Source: JBLWXV01 sp048267245
GTDB lineage: Bacteria; Bdellovibrionota; Bacteriovoracia; Bacteriovoracales; Bacteriovoracaceae
Direction: 5' to 3'
Assembly: GCA_048267245.1 (NCBI GenBank)
Contig: JBLWXV010000001.1
Coordinates: forward strand, 620,001-684,000
DNA length: 64,000 nucleotides
A program made the translations under genes and the position numbers. Positions 1-8,220 of the stretch are shown one piece after another. The stretch's first letter is position 1; the number at the start of each line of letters is the position of its first letter. Under the pieces are notes generated by a model. It did no database searches. It worked only from the letters and a program-made list of their open reading frames with translations, and had not been told where the DNA came from.

Positions 1-171
1 GTTGTGTTTGAGGCATAGTTTTTTAACAGATTGATCATAGGGCAAGTCTTCGCCACGGTCTTCGGGATTGGTAATAACTAGATTTGGGGCATAGCCTCTT
101 TCAATTGCAAAACTCAAACATCTGGCGCCGAACTCCTTGCCAGCAAAAAGAATATAACTATTATTTTTCAT
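1..171 (-). CDS. Formyltransferase-like protein, N-terminal part (runs off left edge)
   Basis: These are the first 57 codons of a minus-strand gene cut by the window edge, with ATG at 171-169. The N-terminus forms a Rossmann strand and helix (ILFAGKEFGARCLSFAIE, residues about 7-24) followed by a second strand LVITNPED. This is the pattern that opens methionyl-tRNA-formyltransferase-like sugar N-formyltransferases. Only two bases separate it from the stop of the methyltransferase upstream, so it belongs to the same operon. The catalytic region lies outside the window. Formylation of an amino sugar is an inference that fits the DegT aminotransferase in this operon; another Rossmann-fold enzyme is possible. 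Confidence 0.5.
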   Translation of the reverse strand, partial: MKNNSYILFAGKEFGARCLSFAIERGYAPNLVITNPEDRGEDLPYDQSVKKLCLKHN

Positions 172-173
172 CG

Positions 174-770
174 CTAAATCTTATCAGCTTCGACATTTAA
201 GCTCATGAGGAGACCATTTTCTTTATCCATATGTGGGATATAAGCTTGAGAATAATCATCGTAATCTTTATGAATAGTTTGTCTCCAATCGTAGTGACGA
301 AAGTTCGTAAAGTTAGAGTCTGCGAGATACTGTTTGAGAATTGGTTCATTGAAAATAATTCGATGGTATATAGGCGTATTGCCAGTGTCTGCCTTGTGAT
401 AACGGCCATAGATAAAGCTGTAGCACTGCTTGATACTGGTTCCATCTGTGTATATTTTAATTACCTTGTCTAGATCAGGTACTGAAATTCTTAATGTACC
501 ACCGGGCTTTAAAATTCGATTCCATTCTGTCAGAACTTTGGGAACTTCGAATTGGTCAAAGTACTCTAAGGCGTGACAACAATAGATCAAGTCGACGCTG
601 TTATCATCAATCATGGGAAGTTGATTAATCGAACTTACCAGATCAATGTGATCATATGGGTCCCGGTCAATGTGGAGAAAGCCTGGGATAAATTTTTTGC
701 CCGATCCTAGGTGTAGCTGTACGGGAAGTTGTGACTCGGTTAATTCACGGATTTTTGTTTCTAAATTCAT
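174..770 (-). CDS. Class I SAM-dependent methyltransferase (COG4627-like)
   Basis: A 198-residue small methyltransferase. Motif I is LHLGSG at 19-24, the acidic post-I position is HIDRD at 33-37, a HALEYFD segment sits at 66-72 and the LKPGG turn at 87-91. These are typical of the compact LPS-locus methyltransferases whose motif III reads HxLEH. It is cytoplasmic and probably methylates a sugar-nucleotide or a lipid-linked sugar; the acceptor cannot be read from the sequence. Its start overlaps the end of the SDR gene by 26 bases, implying translational coupling, and the formyltransferase-like gene begins 2 bases after its stop. The family call is firm and the substrate unknown. Confidence 0.8.
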   Translation of the reverse strand: MNLETKIRELTESQLPVQLHLGSGKKFIPGFLHIDRDPYDHIDLVSSINQLPMIDDNSVDLIYCCHALEYFDQFEVPKVLTEWNRILKPGGTLRISVPDLDKVIKIYTDGTSIKQCYSFIYGRYHKADTGNTPIYHRIIFNEPILKQYLADSNFTNFRHYDWRQTIHKDYDDYSQAYIPHMDKENGLLMSLNVEADKI

Positions 771-1671
771 TTTCGTACCATTCGATAGTTTCTAGGAGCG
801 CAGTCTCTAATAGAGTTTTTTGACTAATTTGAAGGAGTGATCTCATTTTATCTGAGGAGAGGGCTTTTCTAAGCGATCCCTCGGGTTTACTTGAATCCCA
901 GGATATTTTTCCTTGAAACTTGGTGTGCTTCTGGATAAGGGAAGCGAGTTCGCGAATTGGAATTTCACTACCGAAGCTCAAGTTAATAGGCTCCAGCGAC
1001 TCCGTATCTAAATTATCAATAATCAAACAAACGAGGTCTCTTATGTAGATAAAGTCTCTCGTTGCTTTACCTGTTCCCCAAATTTCTACCGAGTCCCGCT
1101 GTTCGTGTTTGGCAGTTACAAAGCGCTTGATTAGGGATGGCACAACCTGAGCGTCAGGGCCAAAGTTATCTCCTGGGCCAAAGTAAGCAGTCGTGATGAA
1201 ATTAAGTGTCGTTACTTCTAGCTCTTTTCTTGCAGCGAGAGATTGTTGGTAGAGAAGCTTTTTGCTGGCAGCATAATAGCTAACTGTTTCTTCACATGGT
1301 CCAGTATTTAAAGTGTGCTCTTCTAGTGGAATCTGTGATTCTTGTGGATAGATGCAATTGGGCAAGATATTGACGATTCTTCTAACGCCAGCGCTCAAGA
1401 GAATCTCTGACAAAGCTAGCTCGTTGGTAATCACATCATTCATGAGAGAGAAGGGAGACTGTTTGTGTTTACTTAGACCCTCATTTTTTAAACGAGCATT
1501 GATGTAGATTTCAGGTCTAAATTGCTCGATTTCAGCAGTCAGCTTTTGAGTCTCCTTGTTCTCATCAATGATAATTAAGTCGGCTCCTCTAAAGATTAGC
1601 TCCTTAGCAAGTTCCGTACCGAGTGGAGTCTGGCTGCCAAGTATGGCAATTTTTTTATTTTTTACACTCAT
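745..1671 (-). CDS. GDP-L-fucose-synthase-like SDR epimerase/reductase
   Basis: A 308-residue extended SDR. The dinucleotide motif is GSQTPLG at 12-18. It carries the GDP-fucose-synthase hallmarks PNCIYP with Cys106, which is the catalytic-Cys position of that family, and YxxxK at Tyr133/Lys137. It also has the FGPGDNFGP and WGTGKATRDFIYIRD blocks further on. By family it converts a nucleotide 4-keto-6-deoxysugar by epimerisation and/or reduction with NADPH. No GDP-mannose 4,6-dehydratase is visible in the window, so the substrate must come from elsewhere, or the specificity differs. It overlaps the DegT gene by 4 bases (ATGA junction). Class is confident; exact product is not. Confidence 0.75.
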   Translation of the reverse strand: MSVKNKKIAILGSQTPLGTELAKELIFRGADLIIIDENKETQKLTAEIEQFRPEIYINARLKNEGLSKHKQSPFSLMNDVITNELALSEILLSAGVRRIVNILPNCIYPQESQIPLEEHTLNTGPCEETVSYYAASKKLLYQQSLAARKELEVTTLNFITTAYFGPGDNFGPDAQVVPSLIKRFVTAKHEQRDSVEIWGTGKATRDFIYIRDLVCLIIDNLDTESLEPINLSFGSEIPIRELASLIQKHTKFQGKISWDSSKPEGSLRKALSSDKMRSLLQISQKTLLETALLETIEWYENEFRNKNP

Positions 1672-2744
1672 AATTGCTGAAAGAAATTTTTCACTTCATC
1701 GGCCACGATTTGGCGATCTTGAGGCGAAAGCGAAGGTCCACTTGGTAGCCAAAAAGCTGTGTCGGCCAGCTTTGAAGAATTGGGAAACTCTTCGTCTTTG
1801 CCACCGACCCAGGATCTATGAGTACAGTCCCAAAGAGGGCGTGGCAAAATGTTTTTCCCCTCTAGATACTTAATGAGTTCATTGCGAGACTCTGATACAA
1901 AATCAATCCAGAGCGGAATTTCCCCATTTTCAAAGTCAAAATCAAAAATTTTAATCCCTTCAATTTCCGAGAATTGTGAACGATAAAAATCGTAATCATC
2001 CAAGGCTTTTTTCAGACGTCTTGAGAGGTCTTGCATTTGTGCGAGACCAATTGCCGCCGCAACGTCAGTAAATTTAAGGTTGTAGCCAGGTTGTAGATGT
2101 TCAAGCTCCGTTCTGGCCATTCTGCCATGGTCTTTAAAACGAACTACCTGGTTACTTAAAGAATCATCATTCGTAACCACAAGGCCACCCTGACCAGTGC
2201 TAATAACTTTGCTAGGGGCTAGACTAATAGTTCCAAAATCAAAGAAGGTCCCAAGATTTTTCTTGTTGCGAGAGCCAAGCCCTTGGGCGGTATCTTCGAT
2301 AATCTTTACATTAAATTCTTTTCGTATTTTTTCAATTTCGTCAATGTCACAACAGCGGCCATTGATATGCACGATAATAATGGCCTTAACGTTTGGAGAC
2401 ATTTTGTCTCTTATTGAACGCGCGGAAATATTCATATCATGGAGATTGACGTCAGCGACGATAGGATTTGCACCAACAAGCTTTACTGCATTCGCAGTGG
2501 CAATAAAGGTGACATCAGGGACGATAACGTCATCACCTGCTCCAATGCCAAGGCTCCAGAGAGAAGCTGCAAGAGCTATCGTGCCATTGGGAACAGCGTG
2601 AACATGTTTGACGTGTAAGTAGTCAGCTACCACTCGTTCGAATTCCCTTGTCTTAGGGCCTTCGTTTAAGTAGCCAGAGCGAACAACTTCGGCAGCGTCT
2701 AATGCCTCTTTTTCTCCAAATTCAGTATTCCACCACGTGATCAA
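1668..2744 (-). CDS. DegT/DnrJ/EryC1-family PLP aminotransferase
   Basis: A 358-residue sugar aminotransferase. Features seen are the N-terminal GYLNEGPKTREFE block typical of the family, PNGTIAL near residue 52 for phosphate binding, EDTAQGLGS with Asp151, and SLAPSKVISTGQGG with the Schiff-base Lys179. Such enzymes transfer an amino group from glutamate to a nucleotide-linked 4-keto or 3-keto deoxysugar, as in perosamine synthesis. Neighbours are a GDP-fucose-synthase-like SDR and a formyltransferase-like gene, so an N-formylated amino-deoxysugar is a reasonable inference. The start lies 23 bases inside the preceding glycosyltransferase gene. The family call is very secure. Confidence 0.85.
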   Translation of the reverse strand: MITWWNTEFGEKEALDAAEVVRSGYLNEGPKTREFERVVADYLHVKHVHAVPNGTIALAASLWSLGIGAGDDVIVPDVTFIATANAVKLVGANPIVADVNLHDMNISARSIRDKMSPNVKAIIIVHINGRCCDIDEIEKIRKEFNVKIIEDTAQGLGSRNKKNLGTFFDFGTISLAPSKVISTGQGGLVVTNDDSLSNQVVRFKDHGRMARTELEHLQPGYNLKFTDVAAAIGLAQMQDLSRRLKKALDDYDFYRSQFSEIEGIKIFDFDFENGEIPLWIDFVSESRNELIKYLEGKNILPRPLWDCTHRSWVGGKDEEFPNSSKLADTAFWLPSGPSLSPQDRQIVADEVKNFFQQL

Positions 2745-3468
2745 CTTTTTGCTTCCTGATAAGATAGATATTTTTTAGCGTCATTAAAACAGATCTTACT
2801 TGCTCAGCGAACCCTAATTTAGATTCACCAAACTTTCTGTCTTGAATTACAATTGGAAATTCTTTTATCGAGAAGCCTGCTTTCGTGGCCAGATACTTAA
2901 GTTCAACATAAATACTAAAGCCATTAGCAAGGAGCATGCTTGGTCTGACGGTTTCAAAAACACGTCGGTGAATCATGTGAAAACTTTGAACGGCATCTTT
3001 GCAAGGAATTTGCAGCAGAGTACGAAAGAGATAAATGATGAAGTTACTAAGTAGAACTCTCTTGGCCGGATAATTGCCATACCCGCCGCCGGGAAGAAGC
3101 CTTGAGCCCACAACAATATCGGAAGAATCTGTGAGGGCAAACATCTTAGCTATATCTTTGTAGTCGTGCGAGAAGTCGGCATCAATCTCGATTAGATAGT
3201 CGTATTTGCTTTGAAGAAAAAATTCATATCCTTGGCGTGAAGCCGAGCCACGGCCTAGCTTTCCCGCTCTCTTAATTAAGCCTACACTTGGGTTTTGCTT
3301 TGAGTACTCTTGAATCCATTCGGAAGTTCCATCAGGTGAATTGTCATCAATAACAATGACATCTGCCTGCTGGGAGTAGCTGTCCATTAATGCCGGGATG
3401 AATTGCTGAATATTCTCGTACTCATTATAGGTACATACAAGTATGAGGTATTTTTTCTGAGTGTTCAC
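2722..3468 (-). CDS. Dpm1-like GT2 polyprenyl-phosphate glycosyltransferase
   Basis: A 248-residue GT-A enzyme of the dolichol-phosphate mannose synthase type. IDDNSPDGT at 40-48 and EIDADFSHD at 94-102 are near-diagnostic for that family; Asp96 and Asp98 form the metal-binding pair, and VVGSRLLPGGGYGNYP follows. There is no long C-terminal membrane domain, as in single-domain Dpm1 proteins. It would transfer a sugar from a nucleotide donor to undecaprenyl phosphate, making the lipid donor for membrane-embedded GT-C enzymes. The multi-pass membrane protein directly upstream is the obvious candidate user. It overlaps the aminotransferase gene by 23 bases. Confidence 0.8.
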   Translation of the reverse strand: MNTQKKYLILVCTYNEYENIQQFIPALMDSYSQQADVIVIDDNSPDGTSEWIQEYSKQNPSVGLIKRAGKLGRGSASRQGYEFFLQSKYDYLIEIDADFSHDYKDIAKMFALTDSSDIVVGSRLLPGGGYGNYPAKRVLLSNFIIYLFRTLLQIPCKDAVQSFHMIHRRVFETVRPSMLLANGFSIYVELKYLATKAGFSIKEFPIVIQDRKFGESKLGFAEQVRSVLMTLKNIYLIRKQKVDHVVEY

Positions 3469-3513
3469 ATCTTCTGCTATATCTTATTGGTTATGGACTA
3501 CTGGCCCTAGAGG

Positions 3514-5289
3514 CTACTTTCTAACTATCGCCTTTGTAAATGGCATTTTTTTAATTTCGCGCCACCTCCAATTGAAGTGAGGGTCGATTAATTTGTGCAT
3601 TGTAAGTATAAAAGCGAGAAGTGCAATTGCACTTAATATGTGGAGCATTAAGTATCTACTATTCCAGGCAATATTACCTGCGGGAAGATTCAGCTCTATG
3701 ACAAGTAGCCAATAAAATAGACTTAATGCGCAAATAGCGAAGCTAAATGGCTTGCTTAGTTTTACCAGGGCATAAGTGAGGCATAGATAAATGCACAAAA
3801 CTGCCGCTGTCGATACGATACTGGCCGAGAGGCTCCCACTGAAGGAAATAAAGAAAGTGATGATCAATGTAGTAAGCCCGACAATTAGTAGTTGTCTAGT
3901 GAGTGCTCTTTTGAGTAGTGGTAAAGCGAATAGCCAACCAAAGTGGAGTAAATTCAGGCCTTGAAACCAGCTATAGTAGTCCTTCATGACGTGATAGCTT
4001 TGAAACTCTTGAAGACTTTTTACTTTAAACATTTTCGCGTAGCTGAAATTGTAGACCAAATACTCCCACTTTCTTTCAATTAACGCACGAAAACCCAGAG
4101 CTTGATAACTCTTTACTGCCGCTTGAATAGGGGAGAGTGAAAGGTTCTCGTAAATCTCTCTGTTTCTTTCATCACCAAGAAAAAAGCGCGCTCCGCCTGA
4201 GCCCCAGGGCTCATTTAAAGCAAAGAGTATGCTGTAGGGCATAGTAATTCCAAAGTACAAAGCAATAGCTTTACTAAGAGCAGATAGTGGAAACGCTCCT
4301 CTTTGGGAGAGAAGCTTAAGCAGGCACAAGAGGGCTATCGGAGCGAGGGCCAGAGTAACGGCAGTGTGTGAAATTGAGCCTATGGCCGATAAAAAGGCAC
4401 AAAGGTAGAGCTGCGATGGTTGAATTTGTTTTTGTCGCTCGCTTCGATCGAGCGGAAGAAGTGAGAAGACGCCAGCAAGAACAAAAGCGCCAGACATTAA
4501 CTTCGCAGTTGGGAAAGTGACCCCATGGAGTAGGTACATATTAAATAGCAAGAGTAGCAAGGATAGTCCGATTTCAAAGGGGCTTAATCCTAGGCAGATA
4601 AGCGCGCACCAAAAAGCCGGAATAACAATAAGTTGGCAGCATAAGGCCACAACGTAGTAGATCTTTTTATCATATGTACTAAGACTTTGCCACGGAGCTT
4701 TAAGCACCATAAAGAGTGCTGCTTGGAGAGGCGGTCTCTCATTAGCGGTGCTGCGGTACCAGTCGGTTGAAGGAGAGTCTGCCCAAACACTTTTTCTATC
4801 TAGTAGCTTGTACTTGGCATGGTTATACATGATGAAATAGTCGGGTGAGGCGGCTTTGATTCCCAAAATTCGGCTGTGAACTTGCTCGTTAGCACCCTTG
4901 AGCTCTAATTCTTTGACGTAGCTAAAATAATAGGGAGCGCAGAGAAGCATGAGTGCAATGGGTATTGAGACATGAACGCTTTTTAATGCCCTAAATAGCT
5001 TCTCACGGTTTTTTTTGTAAAAGGTGGCGAGTGCTATTGGTAGGAGTAAAGAAAGAATACTTGCCACTTCGCCGAGGTAGAGGTCAATCGACTTGGAGAT
5101 GTAGATGGTTGTGTTTAAGTAGTAAAACCAGTAGCAAATGAAGGAGAGCAAAGCGGTTGCGGCTAGGCCAACTATTAAAATAAATTGTGGTTTGAGTTTG
5201 TAGTTGAATAAAGAAAGAAGTGAGAGGCCTGGCGTAATCAAAGCAAATAGTGAATACAGTATCCAAAGCATGTCATAAATGAGTTGCAT
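3514..5289 (-). CDS. Multi-pass membrane protein, possible GT-C glycosyltransferase
   Basis: A 591-residue, very hydrophobic protein with about a dozen predicted membrane segments spread over its full length. The stretch between the third and fourth hydrophobic blocks is soluble (residues about 125-200) and contains ANERPPLQAALF. RPPL after the first outer loop is a common feature of GT-C enzymes that use polyprenyl-phosphate sugars. I do not recognise a named family. Its position between a Dpm1-like enzyme and a GT-B-like glycan gene in one minus-strand operon supports a role in extracytoplasmic sugar addition. A Wzy-like polymerase is the alternative. Confidence 0.5.
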   Translation of the reverse strand: MQLIYDMLWILYSLFALITPGLSLLSLFNYKLKPQFILIVGLAATALLSFICYWFYYLNTTIYISKSIDLYLGEVASILSLLLPIALATFYKKNREKLFRALKSVHVSIPIALMLLCAPYYFSYVKELELKGANEQVHSRILGIKAASPDYFIMYNHAKYKLLDRKSVWADSPSTDWYRSTANERPPLQAALFMVLKAPWQSLSTYDKKIYYVVALCCQLIVIPAFWCALICLGLSPFEIGLSLLLLLFNMYLLHGVTFPTAKLMSGAFVLAGVFSLLPLDRSERQKQIQPSQLYLCAFLSAIGSISHTAVTLALAPIALLCLLKLLSQRGAFPLSALSKAIALYFGITMPYSILFALNEPWGSGGARFFLGDERNREIYENLSLSPIQAAVKSYQALGFRALIERKWEYLVYNFSYAKMFKVKSLQEFQSYHVMKDYYSWFQGLNLLHFGWLFALPLLKRALTRQLLIVGLTTLIITFFISFSGSLSASIVSTAAVLCIYLCLTYALVKLSKPFSFAICALSLFYWLLVIELNLPAGNIAWNSRYLMLHILSAIALLAFILTMHKLIDPHFNWRWREIKKMPFTKAIVRK

Positions 5290-5301
5290 GATACCTCTAA
5301 T

Positions 5302-6819
5302 TTAGGGCGTTCGTAAGTTAGGGCTTTGATAGAATAGACTATCGGTTATTTGGAGTCTTTGAAAATAATTGTTTACGAATGTCCTCCCCTTCAGCATTTT
5401 TGACTCTGAAACCTCACTTAGGGCCTGGGTTTGTATATCAAAAAGAGATTGGCCTTTATCCCAAACATATCTTGTTTCTGCATACTCACCCAAAGGGTCG
5501 AAATCTAGAACGCTGGGTAGCTTGCAGTGAATGACAGGCTTTCCAAGCATAAGTGCCTCAAGTGAGCACGTGCTTCCCCAATAAATGAGAAGGTTTGAAA
5601 TTTTGAGATCGTCAAGCACACTGGGGCTTTTACTAATTTCAATATAGCCCGCTATTTGAATGTCAAAACTTAGATACTTTTGCATTTTCTCTATTCCGAA
5701 AGCCGGATGTAGACGTAGTAGTGTTCTTGGTTTTTTGTTCATTTTACAGCATTCCTGATGAAATCTTTCGATGACTTCTGCTGCTTGATAAACACCTTCA
5801 AGGGCGATTAAAAAGTCGTAGTTAGAGTCTCTTTGTAGTGAGACTGGTTCCACTTGATGTAGGTAGTTAAATCGCGTCGTACCTAGCCGCTTGAATTTCT
5901 CCATAGAGACACTTGAGTACTTCTTAAAAAGTTCTTCTGGGTATTGCCCGGTTGTAAAGATATTGTCTGTGAAGTCGACATAATCTTTTTCAGTTTCACC
6001 TATATACATATTAAGGCTAGCTTCAGGCATGACGGCGTGTTGAAGGGCATTTACTATATTTGAGCTTGAAGCCGACTTAATTCCATAGCTAAATGTTCTC
6101 TCCCAAGAGTTGTTTTCATAGGTGTAGAAAAAGGCTTTTGCCGCAGGAAAGAGTCGAGCTGAGTTTTTTCCGACAAAATAGAAGAGATAATTGATAAGTG
6201 TTTGTGGATTGTAGAGCTCCATATGATAGAGTTCGGCGACCCCCCTTTCTTTAGCTCCTAGGCTTTGATAGCGCCGAACCTCCTTCGTTGGGTACTTCCA
6301 GGATTCTTTGAGTAGGGCAAGGAGTGAGCTCACTATTTCAAAGGGAGAGTAGAAATATTGGTAGGGAATAGCGCACTCCTTACAACGCAAGAGCTCATTC
6401 CATGAAGTGAGTGAATCGACAATAAAGAGAATTTCATGGCCCTGTGAGCGCAGGGATGGAATCAAGTCCTTAAAGAAAGGATCTGAAAAGTGGCCTTGGG
6501 CCATGCTTGATTTGTAGGCAAAGGTTTTGATAACGAAGAAGTTTCTTTGCTTGGTGAGGACTTCAAACTCTTGAACCTTGCGGTAAAAAAGTTGTTTGCA
6601 GAGCTGGGTGCGATAAATTTCTCGCGTCGCCCAGAGCAGCGTTTTAAGCAGAAGAATGACTCTGTGTGGATACTTCTTTGGTCTAAAGTCGTGAAAGTAG
6701 AGCGCTAGGTTATTGGCATACATTCTATTTTTGGAAGAAACGTACGAGGCTAGCCAACTTAAGTGTTCGAAATATGGGGCAGCGTTAGAAATTAATTTAA
6801 TTATGGATTGAGGTGTCAT
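5302..6819 (-). CDS. GT-B-like surface carbohydrate biosynthesis protein
   Basis: A 505-residue soluble protein, the first gene of the minus-strand operon that runs to the left edge. The C-terminal block YWGSTCSLEALMLGKPVIHC (413-432) matches the donor-site loop seen in CMP-sugar or polyglycerol-phosphate-type GT-B transferases: a Gly-Ser/Thr-x2-Ser-x-Glu-Ala run followed by GKPVI. A middle segment, NALQHAVMPEASLNMY near 258-273, carries the His often placed at the catalytic domain interface. The family resembles uncharacterised surface-carbohydrate proteins known from leptospiral and other O-antigen loci. A donor cannot be assigned, although use of the CMP-sugar made elsewhere in this window is possible. 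Confidence 0.5.
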   Translation of the reverse strand: MTPQSIIKLISNAAPYFEHLSWLASYVSSKNRMYANNLALYFHDFRPKKYPHRVILLLKTLLWATREIYRTQLCKQLFYRKVQEFEVLTKQRNFFVIKTFAYKSSMAQGHFSDPFFKDLIPSLRSQGHEILFIVDSLTSWNELLRCKECAIPYQYFYSPFEIVSSLLALLKESWKYPTKEVRRYQSLGAKERGVAELYHMELYNPQTLINYLFYFVGKNSARLFPAAKAFFYTYENNSWERTFSYGIKSASSSNIVNALQHAVMPEASLNMYIGETEKDYVDFTDNIFTTGQYPEELFKKYSSVSMEKFKRLGTTRFNYLHQVEPVSLQRDSNYDFLIALEGVYQAAEVIERFHQECCKMNKKPRTLLRLHPAFGIEKMQKYLSFDIQIAGYIEISKSPSVLDDLKISNLLIYWGSTCSLEALMLGKPVIHCKLPSVLDFDPLGEYAETRYVWDKGQSLFDIQTQALSEVSESKMLKGRTFVNNYFQRLQITDSLFYQSPNLRTP

Positions 6820-6880
6820 TTCTTTAAAGTCCTGGGAAAGAGCTCTCGTTTACGCCCTTGCTCTGTAGTCCGACTTGCTT

Positions 6881-6908
6881 TTCTTATGGCCAAAAGTCCG
6901 GTTATAAT
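6881..6908 (+). promoter_or_regulatory. Candidate promoter for the radical SAM gene
   Basis: A perfect TATAAT at 6903-6908 lies 58 bases before the ATG at 6967. The best upstream partner is a weak TTCTTA at 6881-6886 (16-base spacer). The gene also has a clear ribosome site, AAGGGA at 6955-6960. The region is the divergent gap between two transcription units, which is where a promoter is expected. Confidence 0.4.
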
Positions 6909-6966
6909 GCATGTTTACTAAACTTAGGATTTTTATTCAATTATAAGTAGTTAAAAGGGAAACCCA

Positions 6967-8217
6967 ATGTCTTATAACGTAAATACAGAGCAATCTGAAG
7001 CGAGAAATTTAGACCCGACAAGCGGCATGAAAACGAGCACGACTTGGAAGAAAGCCGGAGAGGTGGTTTTTAATATTACGCCCTCTGAGCACTGGAGTGC
7101 TCTCGATCCCGATTACGGAAAAGGGGGAAGCGAAGAGTTTCCGCTTAGAACGAAAGCTGAAAAGCGCATTAAGCCTGATGGCGAAATTATGCAGCTTAAA
7201 AATCCAGAAGTAAGAATAGAGCCTACTAATCTTTGCAACTACACTTGCATTATGTGCCCTCGTGAAACACACGATAGGCACAAGGGCTACATGCCCATGG
7301 AGTTCTACAAGAGTATTGTTGAAGAAGTTATTCTCATGGGGGCTAAGCAGATAACATTGGTGAATTTTGGTGAGCCCTTCGTCGATCCAACCCTAGAGGA
7401 TAAAATCTACTATGCGACTCAAAGAGGTTTGAGAACATATATTATTACCAATGCCTCACTCTTCCACCTTCCGAGCCGCAGTGAGTTTGCCAAAGCCAGT
7501 GGTCAAAAGATGTCTAAAATCGAAGCGGCCGTTAGAGCAGGGCTAACTGAGCTTAGATTGAGCTTCTATGGTGCTAATAAAGAGGACTATGAAAGAATCA
7601 TGGTTGGTGGGAAGTTTGAACAAACGGAAGCCAATATTCGATTACTTGTAGAAATGAGAAATAAATATGGCCGTGGGATAGTTTCTCCGACGATCAATCA
7701 AGAAATGAAATCTCCTGAGATTTCGATGTACTTTCTTGAGTTCAATGAAGGCAAAGAATCTGAGTCAGCTGAAATGAAAGAGTTCCTTGCTTATACTAAG
7801 GAGTTTGCTGACTATATCGAGGTTTGGCGTCCCCACAACTTTGGCGATGGGCGATCTTATCGCGAAAGAGACAAGGTACAGGAAAGAAAGTCTTGTGGAA
7901 GACCTAACGCTGGCCCTATTCAGATTAACTGGAAGGGAATCGTTGTTCCCTGTTGTTACGATTACAACGAAGAGATTCCGCTCGGAAACATTGCTCAACA
8001 AACCGTTGAAGAGGTTCTTAAGGGTGCTGCGTACGAAAAGCTTCGCGAGTCTCACAATACTGGAAAATTTGAAATGGTTCCCTATTGCGATCAATGTGAT
8101 CAGCTGTGCGAGCGAAATGACGCCCTAGTTGTTTCGACAAACCCGAAGCATCAAGGACGCACGAAGGAAGATATCATGAAGTCGCCCAATACGCTTGCCG
8201 ACTTTAGAATGGAGTAA
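6967..8217 (+). CDS. Radical SAM protein with SPASM-type C-terminus
   Basis: A 416-residue radical SAM enzyme. The cluster motif CNYTCIMC places the [4Fe-4S] ligands at Cys90, Cys94 and Cys97. The core continues with NFGEPFVDP, the usual GEP block. Further cysteines at 310, 329, 330, 374, 377 and 381 form a SPASM/twitch-like region holding auxiliary clusters. About 80 residues precede the core, longer than in minimal members. It is alone on its strand between two opposite-strand genes, with its own promoter and ribosome site. Members of this broad family near glycan loci are mostly uncharacterised; peptide maturation and sugar dehydrogenation or epimerisation are both possible. Family certain, reaction unknown. 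Confidence 0.85.
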   Translation: MSYNVNTEQSEARNLDPTSGMKTSTTWKKAGEVVFNITPSEHWSALDPDYGKGGSEEFPLRTKAEKRIKPDGEIMQLKNPEVRIEPTNLCNYTCIMCPRETHDRHKGYMPMEFYKSIVEEVILMGAKQITLVNFGEPFVDPTLEDKIYYATQRGLRTYIITNASLFHLPSRSEFAKASGQKMSKIEAAVRAGLTELRLSFYGANKEDYERIMVGGKFEQTEANIRLLVEMRNKYGRGIVSPTINQEMKSPEISMYFLEFNEGKESESAEMKEFLAYTKEFADYIEVWRPHNFGDGRSYRERDKVQERKSCGRPNAGPIQINWKGIVVPCCYDYNEEIPLGNIAQQTVEEVLKGAAYEKLRESHNTGKFEMVPYCDQCDQLCERNDALVVSTNPKHQGRTKEDIMKSPNTLADFRME

Positions 8218-8220
8218 CTC

